Below, piece by piece: positions 44,285-52,929 of a stretch of 64,000 bases of DNA; the stretch's first letter is position 1; each line of letters starts with the position of its first letter. A model generated the notes under the pieces. That model worked only from the letters and a program-made list of their open reading frames with translations. It was not told the DNA's origin and searched no databases. A program made the translations under genes and the position numbers. The stretch comes from Sinorhizobium sp. 8-89 (GTDB lineage Bacteria; Pseudomonadota; Alphaproteobacteria; Rhizobiales; Rhizobiaceae): NCBI RefSeq assembly GCF_030124325.1, contig NZ_JASKLR010000017.1, forward strand, positions 46,664 to 110,663. Reading direction: 5' to 3'.

Positions 44285-45058
44285 ATGACGAGTATTCTCA
44301 TCAAGAGTGCAGTTGCCTTGAGCCTCGGCGTCGCGTGCAGTCCAGCCTTCGCGCAAACGGAGCAGCCGGCGCAGGGCCAATCCAGCGATTGCCCCGCCGG
44401 AACGGAATGCCCGCAGGGCGGGACACAACAGGGTCAACAGCCTGATGCTCAAGAAGGAACGGGCCAACCGGATCCTGGGCAGACGGGTGAGGGCCAGCAG
44501 CAACAGACCCCTGATCAACAGCAGCCGACCGACCAAGGGGGCGCCGGCCAGCAGCAACAGGACCAGCAGCAGCAGCCGGACCAGCAGGGCGAAACTGGCA
44601 CGACCCCGAAGCCGGACCAGGGCGGTACGCAAACCGAGCAGCAGGGCACCGACACCCAGACTCCCCAACAGGACACAGATCAGCAGCAGCAGCCCGCACA
44701 AGGTGAACAGCAGCCGTCGCAAGGGGAATCGGAACAACCCGCCCAAGGCGAGTCTCAGCCGTCACAGCAGCAGGATCAGACATCCGGTTCATCCGGCGAC
44801 GTTAACGTGACGGTGGAGCAGAAGACCGAAATCACCCAGGTCATCCGGGAAGAAAACGTCGAACCCATCGACGTTGATATCGACGTGTCCGTGGGGGTAG
44901 CGGTTTCCGAGACCGTCAAAGTCAAGCTGAAACCGCTTCCGACGCGCATCGTGAGGATCGTACCGGAGTACGAAGGCTACCTGTTCTTCGTGCTTGCAGA
45001 CGGCCGGATAGTCATCGTGGACCCGTCATCGCTGAAGATCGTGGTCATCATCGCGTAG
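44285..45058 (+). CDS. Secreted Gln/Pro/Gly-rich protein with DUF1236-like end
   Basis: A 257-residue exported protein. The signal peptide ends near SPAFA-QTE (residue 23). Residues about 24-170 are low-complexity, rich in Gln, Pro, Gly, Thr and Glu, with many QQQ and PAQGE-like units. Residues about 170-257 look like DUF1236: VTVEQKTEITQVIREENVEP, then LPTRIVRIVPEYEGYLFFV and ADGRIVIVDPSSLKIVVIIA. RBS GGAGAAC precedes the ATG. It may be a flexible periplasmic or surface protein; function is not known. CAG-type codon runs make length variation between strains likely. Confidence 0.82.
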   Translation: MTSILIKSAVALSLGVACSPAFAQTEQPAQGQSSDCPAGTECPQGGTQQGQQPDAQEGTGQPDPGQTGEGQQQQTPDQQQPTDQGGAGQQQQDQQQQPDQQGETGTTPKPDQGGTQTEQQGTDTQTPQQDTDQQQQPAQGEQQPSQGESEQPAQGESQPSQQQDQTSGSSGDVNVTVEQKTEITQVIREENVEPIDVDIDVSVGVAVSETVKVKLKPLPTRIVRIVPEYEGYLFFVLADGRIVIVDPSSLKIVVIIA

Positions 45059-45172
45059 CACCTGCCGAGGAGGTCCACTGGCTCACCGGGTGGACCATCC
45101 AACTCCTCGAAATGAAGCGATTGCGGACAGAAACCGTTCACGCACTTTTCGGGGAACTGCTCCAGCAACACA

Positions 45173-45212
45173 CTCTACTGCGCCGCGCGTCTTATTTGAG
45201 GCGCAAAGGGAC
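45173..45212 (+). repeat. Partial RIME1-like element
   Basis: Only the first palindrome of RIME1 is present (CTGCGCCGCGCGTCTTATTT with an AGGCGCAAAGGG arm); the second half is missing. Confidence 0.6.
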
Positions 45213-45213
45213 A

Positions 45214-45241
45214 CGCGGCGGCCGGTCAACCGGCCGCCGCG
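45214..45241. terminator. Strong GC hairpin between convergent genes
   Basis: Thirteen-base perfect arms (CGCGGCGGCCGGT and its complement) with only CA between them. It lies between the DUF1236 gene and the convergent molybdoenzyme gene and probably terminates transcription from both sides. Confidence 0.65.
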
Positions 45242-45251
45242 CATCGAGAGA

Positions 45252-47468
45252 TCAGGCATTGAGCGATTTTGCAAACGGCATGACGCGGATCCGCTTGCCG
45301 AGCGCCTTGTAGGCTGCGTTTGCAACCGCCGGGCCGATCGGCGGAACGCCGGGCTCGCCGATGCCCGAGGGCGGATTGGCGGAAGCGACGATGTGAACCT
45401 CGACCTGCGGCATCGCATCGATCCTCAGCGGCGTGTACATGTCGAAGTTGCCTTGGTCGACCTTGCCATCCGTAAGCGTGATTTCCTCGCCGAGTATGGC
45501 ACCCAGCCCGAAACCAATGCCGCCCTCGACCTGCGCCCGGACCTGGTCGGGATTGATTGCCAGTCCGCAGTCCACGGCAGCGACGACGCGCTCGACCTTG
45601 ATGCCGCCATTCCCATCGGTCGAAACCTCAGCGATCTCGGCCACTACGGAGCCGAAGCTTTCGGCGATGGCGACGCCGCGGAAGCGGCCTTCGGCGAGCG
45701 GCTTCTCCCATTCTGCCTTTTCGGCCGCGAGCTTCAGGACCTTCGCGTGGCGCGAGTCCGGTTCGAGCATGGAGAGGCGGAACTCGACCGGCTCGCTTCC
45801 CGCCGCCTCGGCCACCTCGTCGATAAAGGTTTCGGCCGCAAAAGCGGTATGCGTCGAGCCGACGGAGCGCCACCACAGAACCGGCACCCCGACCTCCGTG
45901 GTCGTCAGACCGACCGTCTGGTTCGGAATGGCGTAGGGTAGGTTGTGGGCGCCTTCGACCGAGGTCGGGTCGACGCCATTCTGGATCATGCCCTGGAAGG
46001 CGGTCTTCGCCACGATCGACTGGCCGACGATATGATCGTCCCAAGCCACGAGCTTTCCGTTCTCGTCTAGCCCGGCCTTGAGGCTGTGCACGTAGGCGGG
46101 CCGATAGCGGCCGGCGCGCATGTCGTCCTCGCGAGTCCATTGCACCTTTACGGGCGCGCGGAACCCGATGGCCTTGGCCGCATAGACGGACTCAACGACG
46201 ACATCGCCATCGAACACCGCCCGCCGGCCGAAGCTGCCGCCGGACTTCATGACATTGAGGCGCACCTTTTCCGGAGCGATGCCCGCAATCTCGGCGGAAA
46301 GGCGCTGATAGACGTCCGGGAACTGATGCCCGCCCCAGACCTCGAGCGTGCCGTCCTCGTTCATACGCGCGACCGCGTTCAAGGGCTCCATCGCCGCATG
46401 AGCGAGATAGGGGAATTCGAAGCTTCCCTCGATGACCTTTGCGGCGCTCGCGAAGGCGGCCTCGGCGTCGCCGTCCTTGCGGGCGACCGCCGCCGGCGGT
46501 TTCTTCGCCAGATCGCGGTACATGGACATGAGCTCATCCGTGCCGCGCTTTTCCGCCGCCGTCTCGTCCCATTCGACGGTGACGGCGTCACGGCCCTTGA
46601 TCGCCACCCACATGTGCTCGCCGATCACGGCAATGCCGCGCGGCGTTTCGACGACGTCGACCAGGCCCTTGAGAGCCTTTGCGGCCGAAGCATCGAAGGA
46701 CTTCACTTTCGCCCCGAAAAACGGCGGATGGATCATCACCGCCGTCAGCATGCCGGGCAGCTTGACATCGATCGTGTACTGCTCCGTCCCGTTAGCCTTA
46801 CGGGCGCTGTCGAAGCGCTTCAGCCCGGCATTGCCGATAAGTTTCCAGTCCGCCGGTTGCTTGAGCGGCACATCGGCTGGTACCGGCATGGTCGCCGCCT
46901 TGGCAGCGAAGACGCCGAAACCGCCGCTCTTGCCGGACGGGTGTGACAGAATGCCGTTTTCGACGGTGATCTCCGCTGCGCCGACGCCCCATTCGGAGGC
47001 AGCGGCGGCGACCAGCATGGCGCGGGCCGCAGCACCCGCCTTGCGGTAGCGTTCCCAGGACGAGGCCATGGAAGTGGAGCCGCCGGTGCCCTGGAGGGTG
47101 CCACCGAAGGCGATATTGCCGTAGACCTTCACATTGCCGGCGGCACCGATCACGTCGATCGTGGACCAGTCGGCGTCGAGTTCCTCGGCAACGAGAGTGG
47201 CAATACCATTATAGGAGCCCTGACCCATTTCGAACTGGGAGGAGAGCACGGTTACCTTTCCATCCCCATCGATCGTCAGGTAGGGCGAAAAGGAATGCGC
47301 CCCGCTCGTGGTCGCCGTTTCGGCGGCGGCCGCTGGCGATGCTGCCAGCAGGCGATAGCCGACGGCGATTCCGGTACCGGCCGCGAGTGCACCGAGCAGG
47401 AACTGCCGCCGCGACGTCTCGAGCCGGGCGGTGGGGAGGGCAACCGATTGCATCAGTTTCGGGATCAT
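45252..47468 (-). CDS. Molybdopterin oxidoreductase large subunit (IorB-like)
   Basis: A 738-residue subunit of the xanthine dehydrogenase/isoquinoline 1-oxidoreductase family with the molybdopterin site. It has a Tat leader ([20 protein letters not shown]), so the folded enzyme should be exported. [40 protein letters not shown] and [18 protein letters not shown] are cofactor-region motifs. The catalytic Glu is in GIGEPGVPP near the C-terminus. The RBS GGAGG lies in the end of the small-subunit gene. A c-type cytochrome partner, often found with such enzymes, is not adjacent. Substrate (N-heterocycle or aldehyde) is not determined. Confidence 0.88.
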   Translation of the reverse strand: MIPKLMQSVALPTARLETSRRQFLLGALAAGTGIAVGYRLLAASPAAAAETATTSGAHSFSPYLTIDGDGKVTVLSSQFEMGQGSYNGIATLVAEELDADWSTIDVIGAAGNVKVYGNIAFGGTLQGTGGSTSMASSWERYRKAGAAARAMLVAAAASEWGVGAAEITVENGILSHPSGKSGGFGVFAAKAATMPVPADVPLKQPADWKLIGNAGLKRFDSARKANGTEQYTIDVKLPGMLTAVMIHPPFFGAKVKSFDASAAKALKGLVDVVETPRGIAVIGEHMWVAIKGRDAVTVEWDETAAEKRGTDELMSMYRDLAKKPPAAVARKDGDAEAAFASAAKVIEGSFEFPYLAHAAMEPLNAVARMNEDGTLEVWGGHQFPDVYQRLSAEIAGIAPEKVRLNVMKSGGSFGRRAVFDGDVVVESVYAAKAIGFRAPVKVQWTREDDMRAGRYRPAYVHSLKAGLDENGKLVAWDDHIVGQSIVAKTAFQGMIQNGVDPTSVEGAHNLPYAIPNQTVGLTTTEVGVPVLWWRSVGSTHTAFAAETFIDEVAEAAGSEPVEFRLSMLEPDSRHAKVLKLAAEKAEWEKPLAEGRFRGVAIAESFGSVVAEIAEVSTDGNGGIKVERVVAAVDCGLAINPDQVRAQVEGGIGFGLGAILGEEITLTDGKVDQGNFDMYTPLRIDAMPQVEVHIVASANPPSGIGEPGVPPIGPAVANAAYKALGKRIRVMPFAKSLNA

Positions 47469-47471
47469 TGC

Positions 47472-47930
47472 TCAGGCCTCCAGACGCTTTGCGGCTTCGT
47501 GAATGCCGGCACGGATTCGATGATAGGTGGCGCAACGACAGAGATTGCCCGACATGGCCGCGTCGATGTCGGCGTCGGTCGGTTTCTGATTGTTCGTCAG
47601 GAGGTCCGTTGCAGACATGATCTGTCCCGACTGACAGTAGCCGCATTGGGGAACGTCGAGATCGGCCCAGACCGCCTGGACCGTTTCGGCAACCTTCCCC
47701 TTCAGCCCCTCGATTGTCGTCACCTTGGCCCCTTCGATGTCACCGATGAAGGTTTGACAGGACCGTACCGGCGAGCCGTCCACATAGACCGTGCAGGCGC
47801 CGCATTGCGCCATGCCGCAGCCGAATTTCGTTCCGGTCAGCCCGACAAGGTCGCGGATAACCCAGAGAAGCGGCATATCCGCTTCGGCATCGAACCTATG
47901 TTCGACACCGTTGATCGTAACATTCACCAT
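47472..47930 (-). CDS. [2Fe-2S] small subunit (IorA-like)
   Basis: A 152-residue iron-sulfur protein. The plant-type cluster is held by the cysteines of FGCGMAQCGACTVYVDGSPVRSC near residue 37, and the second cluster by CGYCQSGQ and GNLCRC. It passes electrons from the molybdenum site of the downstream subunit. There is no leader, so it is probably exported with the Tat substrate as a complex. RBS AAGGAGAAC is present. Maturation factors (XdhC-like) are not in the window. Confidence 0.92.
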   Translation of the reverse strand: MVNVTINGVEHRFDAEADMPLLWVIRDLVGLTGTKFGCGMAQCGACTVYVDGSPVRSCQTFIGDIEGAKVTTIEGLKGKVAETVQAVWADLDVPQCGYCQSGQIMSATDLLTNNQKPTDADIDAAMSGNLCRCATYHRIRAGIHEAAKRLEA

Positions 47931-48163
47931 GGTGTTCTCCTTGCGTTATGCCGTGGTCGCGGGCCGCTCAACGCGGCAAGGGCGCTTCGCACCCGGCGGC
48001 CACCAGACCGTCGCGGCAGCTTAGGAGACCATCCTTGAGGCCGGAAGATTCAATCCTGTCGAATTATTGCCCATTCCTGCCGACTTGACGCAATTGTGAT
48101 CATAGGGAGAGCGCGCGTCATGCCTGCCGGATAGTGGTTCTTCCTGTTCCGGCGGTGCCGGTA

Positions 48164-49120
48164 CTACCCAACTGGACTGCGCTTTGTCGAATCGTTCGAG
48201 TTCAGGATCGCCTTGATGTCACGCAACGGCGGATGCCCGAATGCGCGACGATATTCCCGGCTGAATTGTGTCGGGCTCTCGTAGCCAACCCGCAACGCGG
48301 CCGTTGCAGCATCGACGGACTGAGCAAGCATCAGTTCCCGTGCGTGATGAAGCCGCAGATGTTTCTGGAACTGCAATGGGCTCATCGCCGTCATCGCGCG
48401 GAAATGATGGTGCAACGTCGAGACGCCCATGTTCGCGATCTCGGCCAACTCTTCGACCCGCAGCGGACTGGTATAGTTCTCCTTCAGCCATGCGACCGCC
48501 TTTGCCACCCGGTTGCTGTTCGTACCCGCAAGCGCGAAGCGCCGCAGCCGCGCCCCCTGCTCGCCGGTAAGCAGCCGGTAGAGGATTTCGTTTTGGACAT
48601 GATTGGCGAGGAACGGTATGTCCTTCGGCGAATTCGCAAGTGAAATCAGGCGAAGCAGGGCGTCGAACAGTTCCGGCGTGGCGGTACCGACGGCGACGCC
48701 TAGGTCGCGCTCCGGCATACCGGTCGGGTGTATGTCGTAATCGGCTATGATGCGCCGCAGCTTCTCGAGATCAAGCCGCAGCGAGGCTGCGACATAGGGG
48801 TGGGTCTCGCTTGCCGCGCAAATCTGTGCGGTCACGGGCAGGCCGATGGCGGTCAAGAAGAAGCAGGATTCATCGTAGACGAGCGTTTCGTTGCCCACAT
48901 GGACATTCTTGCTTCCCTTTATGATCAGGGAGACGCTGGGCTCGTAGACACCGGAAAACGGTCCGGCCGGCTCGACGATACGATAGAGCGAAAGTCCGGG
49001 AATCGAGTGCTTGAAGGAGATCCCATCCCAAGGCAGTTGCGAAAGCTTGTCGAGAATTTGCGCGCGAAACGGTGCGGTTTCCTCGCGCAGGTCCCGTTGC
49101 TGGAACATGGTCTTGCTCAT
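48164..49120 (-). CDS. AraC-family regulator (AraC_N type)
   Basis: A 318-residue regulator with an N-terminal AraC_N sensing domain (IPGLSLYRIVEPAGPFSGVYEP, CFFLTAIGLPVTAQI) and a C-terminal double HTH (LRVEELAEIANMGVSTLHHHF, DAATAALRVGYESPTQFSREY). Relatives such as YqhC respond to aldehydes. ATG 49120 follows AGGAG; the longer frame is unlikely. It lies upstream of the iorAB-like genes in the same direction, so it is a candidate for their control. Confidence 0.86.
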   Translation of the reverse strand: MSKTMFQQRDLREETAPFRAQILDKLSQLPWDGISFKHSIPGLSLYRIVEPAGPFSGVYEPSVSLIIKGSKNVHVGNETLVYDESCFFLTAIGLPVTAQICAASETHPYVAASLRLDLEKLRRIIADYDIHPTGMPERDLGVAVGTATPELFDALLRLISLANSPKDIPFLANHVQNEILYRLLTGEQGARLRRFALAGTNSNRVAKAVAWLKENYTSPLRVEELAEIANMGVSTLHHHFRAMTAMSPLQFQKHLRLHHARELMLAQSVDAATAALRVGYESPTQFSREYRRAFGHPPLRDIKAILNSNDSTKRSPVG

Positions 49121-49334
49121 TGTCACTCCTGGGCCTTGACCGTTCTCTATCGCAACCCGGGTCGTTTTTCTTATCACATTATTTTGATTTCGAGAGAATC
49201 AGGCAAGAATGATCCACAATTGAGCATTGGGATTTCAGCCGGCCTACCCAAGTGGCGTGCCCTTGGCCGCAAATGCAGATGGGACAAATGCATGCTGGGC
49301 TCACCAACATGAGGCCGATGGAGCGCGACCCACG

Positions 49335-49499
49335 TCAATAGGAAATTCGAATGCTACCGGTGTCGGTCGTGGTGAACTCAGGCTCAGGATAGGCGCCCTG
49401 CCATTGAGCATAGGTTGTATTGACATCGCCCGTACCGGTGCTTGCGCATCCCGAAAGCGCCAAGAGCGCTACCGCGGCAATCAGAAATCTAAGAGGCAT
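49335..49499 (-). CDS. Small lipoprotein (54 residues)
   Basis: A short gene. The protein starts MPLRFLIAAVALLALSGCAS, a complete lipoprotein signal with lipobox LSGC, so the mature part would begin at Cys18 and have 37 residues, ending TGSIRISY. RBS AGGAGA lies six bases before the ATG. The mature part is hydrophilic with WQGAYPEPEFTTTD. No family is recognised. Signal, lipobox and RBS together make it a credible gene. Confidence 0.7.
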   Translation of the reverse strand: MPLRFLIAAVALLALSGCASTGTGDVNTTYAQWQGAYPEPEFTTTDTGSIRISY

Positions 49500-49601
49500 G
49501 GTATTCTCCTGTCACGGGAGATTGCCCAGGCCTCGAGGGCCAGTGTTAAATTCTCTCTCAAATCATCTTCAATGGCAAGCGGGCTTCGCACGTGCAGGCA
49601 G

Positions 49602-49736
49602 TTACGCCGATGGCGTTTCAGCTTTTCCGTGCGGTAACGAAGCAGCGGCGATGCCGGCGCTGTAAAGGCCGAAATCGACGATGCCGTCGCTCGCCGATGG
49701 TGTCCGGCCCCTTCGAATTGGCGAGTTTGACTTCAT
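49602..49736 (-). CDS. Possible small hypothetical protein (44 residues)
   Basis: A short frame beginning MKSNSPIRRGRTPSASDG with AAAGGACA about five bases upstream. It has no recognised motif or hydrophobic segment. Only the RBS and position between two genes of the same direction support it, so it may not be real. Confidence 0.3.
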   Translation of the reverse strand: MKSNSPIRRGRTPSASDGIVDFGLYSAGIAAASLPHGKAETPSA

Positions 49737-49855
49737 GGCATGTCCTTTCGTGAATGTGAAAGCGGTCCGGCTCGGTCGCAGAGGGAGAGCGAATGCACCA
49801 ACGGTTTCGCGTAATGGATCAAAGATGCCCTGCCTCGCGCAAACCGCATTCGACA

Positions 49856-50671
49856 TCAGACCGGCAGACCGGTCTGTTTACGCAAGCTCTTGTCGAACGC
49901 GGATTCGGGGACGAAACGGCGCAGCAAGCGAACTTGGCCGGCGAGTTTGCCCGCGGTGTAACGTCTTCTCGGCGCCTTGGCCGTAGCCGCTTTGACAACG
50001 GTCTCTGCCACAACCGCGGGGTCGTCGCCGCTTTCGACGCTCTTGCGCATCTGCACTTCCATGTCAGCGCGCACCGCATCGTAGACAGCAAGCGAACGAT
50101 CGGGCCTGGTTATGTTTTCCTCGAAGGCGGTGCGGGTAAAGCCGGGCTCGACCAGTGCGACCCGAATTCCGAATGTCCGCAGTTCGTGATCGAGGGATTC
50201 GGAATAGCCTTCGACGGCATGTTTGGTCGATGCATAGAGAGCATTGTAGGGCGACGGGATCAGCCCCAGAATGGAACTTATGTTGATGATCCTGCCCTTG
50301 CCTTGACCCCGCATGGTTGGCAACACCGCGTTGGTCACACGAAGAACGCCGAAGACGTTCACGTCGAACAGCGCCTGTGCCTGGGCAGTTGAGGACTCCT
50401 CTGCGCCGCCGAGCAGTCCAATGCCGGCATTGTTGACGAGCAGGTCGATACGCCCTGTCTCGGCTAGCACCTCCTCTATCAGTTTCGCCACGGATGCGTC
50501 ATCGGTCACGTCACAGCTCAACATGGTGACGCCGTCGGAGCTTTCGGAGGCCGCATGACGGCTGGTTCCGAAGACCCGAAAGCCTACGCGCTGAAGGGCT
50601 CTGGCCGTTGCGCGCCCGATGCCGGTCGATGCCCCAGTCACAAGGGCGACGCCAAGATTGGCTTTGTTCAT
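49856..50671 (-). CDS. Short-chain dehydrogenase/reductase
   Basis: A 271-residue SDR. ALVTGASTGIGRATARAL at the N-terminus binds NAD(P), NNAGIGLLGG near residue 85 and YASTKHAVEGYSESLDHEL near 153 hold the family motifs. The Arg in GTSRHA after strand two suggests NADPH. ATG 50671 has GAAGGAAG upstream. It is 68 bases downstream of the beta-ketoacyl synthase gene in the same direction and may share its transcript. Substrate unknown. Confidence 0.85.
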   Translation of the reverse strand: MNKANLGVALVTGASTGIGRATARALQRVGFRVFGTSRHAASESSDGVTMLSCDVTDDASVAKLIEEVLAETGRIDLLVNNAGIGLLGGAEESSTAQAQALFDVNVFGVLRVTNAVLPTMRGQGKGRIINISSILGLIPSPYNALYASTKHAVEGYSESLDHELRTFGIRVALVEPGFTRTAFEENITRPDRSLAVYDAVRADMEVQMRKSVESGDDPAVVAETVVKAATAKAPRRRYTAGKLAGQVRLLRRFVPESAFDKSLRKQTGLPV

Positions 50672-50739
50672 GGAAACTACTTCCTTCTGTGCTGATTTCG
50701 TTTGCAAATGACGCAAGCGCGATCGTTCATGCTGCCCGG

Positions 50740-52044
50740 CTAAGCTTCAGCCACGGGCATTCCGGCGGCGGCCAATTTGTCCGTCCAACGTCGGAACAAG
50801 ACGCTGGCGTTTACACCACCAAAGCCAAAGCCATTGGAGATCGCGTAGTCCATCTCCGTTGGCCGAGCCCGGTTCGCGACGAAGTCAATCCCGTCGCCGG
50901 CCGGATCTGGAGCGTTCAAGTTGAGAGTAGGCGGGGCTACCTGATCCCTCAGCGCCAGAATCGTGAAGATGGCTTCAAGCCCGCCGGCAGCTCCGAGCAG
51001 ATGACCGGTCGCCGACTTCGTCCCGCTGACAGCTACGCTGGATTCTGCGCCGAACACCCTCTTGATCGCCGCGATTTCCCCCAGGTCGCCGACTGGCGTG
51101 GAGGTCGCGTGCGCATTGAGGTGGCGGATCTCGCGCGGGGAAATTCCGGCCTGGGCAATCGCGATCTCCATCGCCCGCCGCGCACCGTCGCCGTCCTCGG
51201 GACCGGAAGTGACGTGGTGAGCGTCCGCAGTCGTGCCGTAGCCGACGAGTTCGGCGAGGGGTTTTGCACCGCGCGCAAGTGCGTGGCTCAATGCCTCGAT
51301 GACCAAAATGCCGGCGCCTTCGCCCATGACGAAGCCGTCACGCAGCATGTCGAAGGGGCGCGAGGCCTGATCAGGGATGTCATTGAACCCCGTCGAAAGA
51401 GAGCGTGCCGCAGCAAAGCCGCCGAGACTGACGATATTCATGCATGCTTCCGTTCCGCCGCACACCGCGACGTCGGCTTCATTGGCTCGAATAAGACGAG
51501 CCGCATCGCCGATCGCCTGAATGCCGGCCGCACACGCGGTCACCGGTGCGCCGATCGGCCCTTTGAAGCCGTAACGGATGGAAATCTGTCCCGCCGCCAG
51601 GTTCACCAGGAAAGATGGCACGGTGAAGGGTGAAAGACGCCGGACGCCGCGCTGATCGACCGTTCGCACCGCCTCAGTTATGGCCGGAAACCCGCCGATG
51701 CCCGAAGCGATGATTGTCGCGGTGCGGACCCGGTCATCTTCCGAGACCGGCTTCCATCCCGCCTGTGCAAGCGCCTCTTCCGCCGCCGCCAGCCCGAAGA
51801 GAATGAAACGGTCGACCTTGCGCTGATCCTTTGGGGCAAAGACGGCATTCGGATCGAAGCCCGCCTCGGGATCTTCTTCCAGAGAGGGAACCGTTCCACC
51901 GACCTTCGCCGGCAGGTCCCGCACGACATCGTCCGGAAGGCGCCGGATGCCCGAACGTCCAGATAGGAGCCGAGACCAGGACGTCGCCACATTGGCTCCG
52001 AGGGGGCTGACCGCTCCCATCCCTGTGATAACGATACGACGCAT
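50740..52044 (-). CDS. Beta-ketoacyl-ACP synthase II-like (FabF family)
   Basis: A 434-residue condensing enzyme, slightly longer than E. coli FabF. The nucleophile Cys is in GAPVTACAAGIQAIGDAARL near residue 180 (Ala where FabF usually has Thr after CA), and the two catalytic His are in LNAHATSTPVGD and KSATGHLLGAAGG. ATG 52044 follows TGGAGATC. It is unlikely to be the housekeeping enzyme since no acp or fab genes are near; with the SDR and TetR genes it may make or modify a special acyl chain. Confidence 0.88.
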   Translation of the reverse strand: MRRIVITGMGAVSPLGANVATSWSRLLSGRSGIRRLPDDVVRDLPAKVGGTVPSLEEDPEAGFDPNAVFAPKDQRKVDRFILFGLAAAEEALAQAGWKPVSEDDRVRTATIIASGIGGFPAITEAVRTVDQRGVRRLSPFTVPSFLVNLAAGQISIRYGFKGPIGAPVTACAAGIQAIGDAARLIRANEADVAVCGGTEACMNIVSLGGFAAARSLSTGFNDIPDQASRPFDMLRDGFVMGEGAGILVIEALSHALARGAKPLAELVGYGTTADAHHVTSGPEDGDGARRAMEIAIAQAGISPREIRHLNAHATSTPVGDLGEIAAIKRVFGAESSVAVSGTKSATGHLLGAAGGLEAIFTILALRDQVAPPTLNLNAPDPAGDGIDFVANRARPTEMDYAISNGFGFGGVNASVLFRRWTDKLAAAGMPVAEA

Positions 52045-52242
52045 GTGATCTCCAAACTGGCATTTTGTTTCGTCCGTCTGCACGCCGTACAGACGCTCGA
52101 TCGGCGATTGCCGCTTATTCACCTGGCAATGGTGTCGTTCGAGTGATCTCGATACGTGTCCCAATGACCGAGCGGGCAGGAACCCGGGAAGGCAGCGTGC
52201 GAACGCGTGAGGCAATGACGCCATTGGCGGGAAATGGACATC

Positions 52243-52830
52243 TCATGCGTTTCTTGCCGGGGCGGCAATCCGGCGAACTTCGTCGGCGGCTGCCTCGAGA
52301 AAGCGCTGCGACATCTCTTCATCATTCAAGATACGAGAGATCGTCACGGCACCCACCATCAGCGACAGCATCGCCATGGCTTTGTCGTGGGCTTTTGGAC
52401 TTTCCGGCTCGGGCATCAATTCGCTGAGCATCTGAAGATGAGCTTGAATACCATCCTGGAACGGGGCTCTCACCTCCTCGGTTTGACGCGCCGCATCAGC
52501 ACCAAGCGCCACCAAGGGGCAACCGTCGCTCTTCTCTTCGCGATGTCCCATCGACAGGTAGAGGTCGATAACGGCCTCGAGGGGATCAGGGCTTGCAGCA
52601 GCAACAGCCGACCATCTTCGGGTCGCGTGCTCCATCGCGCGCCTCGATGCCTGTGCCGCCAGATCGTCCTTGGACTCGAACTGCTTGTAGAACCCGCCCT
52701 GGGTGAGACCGGCCCCCTTCATCAGATCCTTGAGCCCGATGCCATCAAAGCCGTGCTCTCGAAAAAGCCGGCTTGCCGCATTGATGACCGCTTCGCGATT
52801 TGCCTCCGCCTGGGCTCGACTAACTCTCAT
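52243..52830 (-). CDS. TetR-family regulator of the RND system
   Basis: A 195-residue repressor-like protein. The HTH is AVINAASRLFREHGFDGIGL, then KDLMKGAGLTQGGFYKQFESK. The C-terminal domain has EEKSDGCPLVALGADAARQ, common in TetR proteins of the AcrR/NemR-like type with a possible reactive Cys. ATG 52830 is preferred since GAGG lies seven bases upstream; a GTG four codons earlier is possible. It is divergent from the efflux genes, and repeated TAGATT elements between them are probable operators. Confidence 0.88.
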   Translation of the reverse strand: MRVSRAQAEANREAVINAASRLFREHGFDGIGLKDLMKGAGLTQGGFYKQFESKDDLAAQASRRAMEHATRRWSAVAAASPDPLEAVIDLYLSMGHREEKSDGCPLVALGADAARQTEEVRAPFQDGIQAHLQMLSELMPEPESPKAHDKAMAMLSLMVGAVTISRILNDEEMSQRFLEAAADEVRRIAAPARNA

Positions 52831-52841
52831 GATCGACCTCA

Positions 52842-52898
52842 CAATTAGATTTCACTTGACATCTATACCACGTTTAGATTTATATCGCAATCTAATTG
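52842..52898. promoter_or_regulatory. TetR operator region and RND promoter
   Basis: CAATTAGATT (52842-52851) and AATCTAATTG (52889-52898) form a perfect ten-base inverted repeat. A third TTTAGATTT lies between, near 52873-52881. TTGACA (52856-52861) and TTATAT (52880-52885) make a plausible plus-strand promoter inside the repeat, so a TetR bound here would block it. Confidence 0.6.
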
Positions 52899-52929
52899 AA
52901 GCGGCGCCCATCAACAAGGGTCATCTCAC

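Noticed and set aside
44267..44746. Minus-strand Leu-rich frame resembling a membrane protein
   Set aside because: It is the antisense of CAG-rich repeat codons of the Gln-rich gene, which read as Leu; no RBS or family.
44490..44780. CAG trinucleotide tract as a possible microsatellite or CRISPR-like array
   Set aside because: Units are irregular, coding and without spacers; they encode the Gln-rich region of an exported protein.
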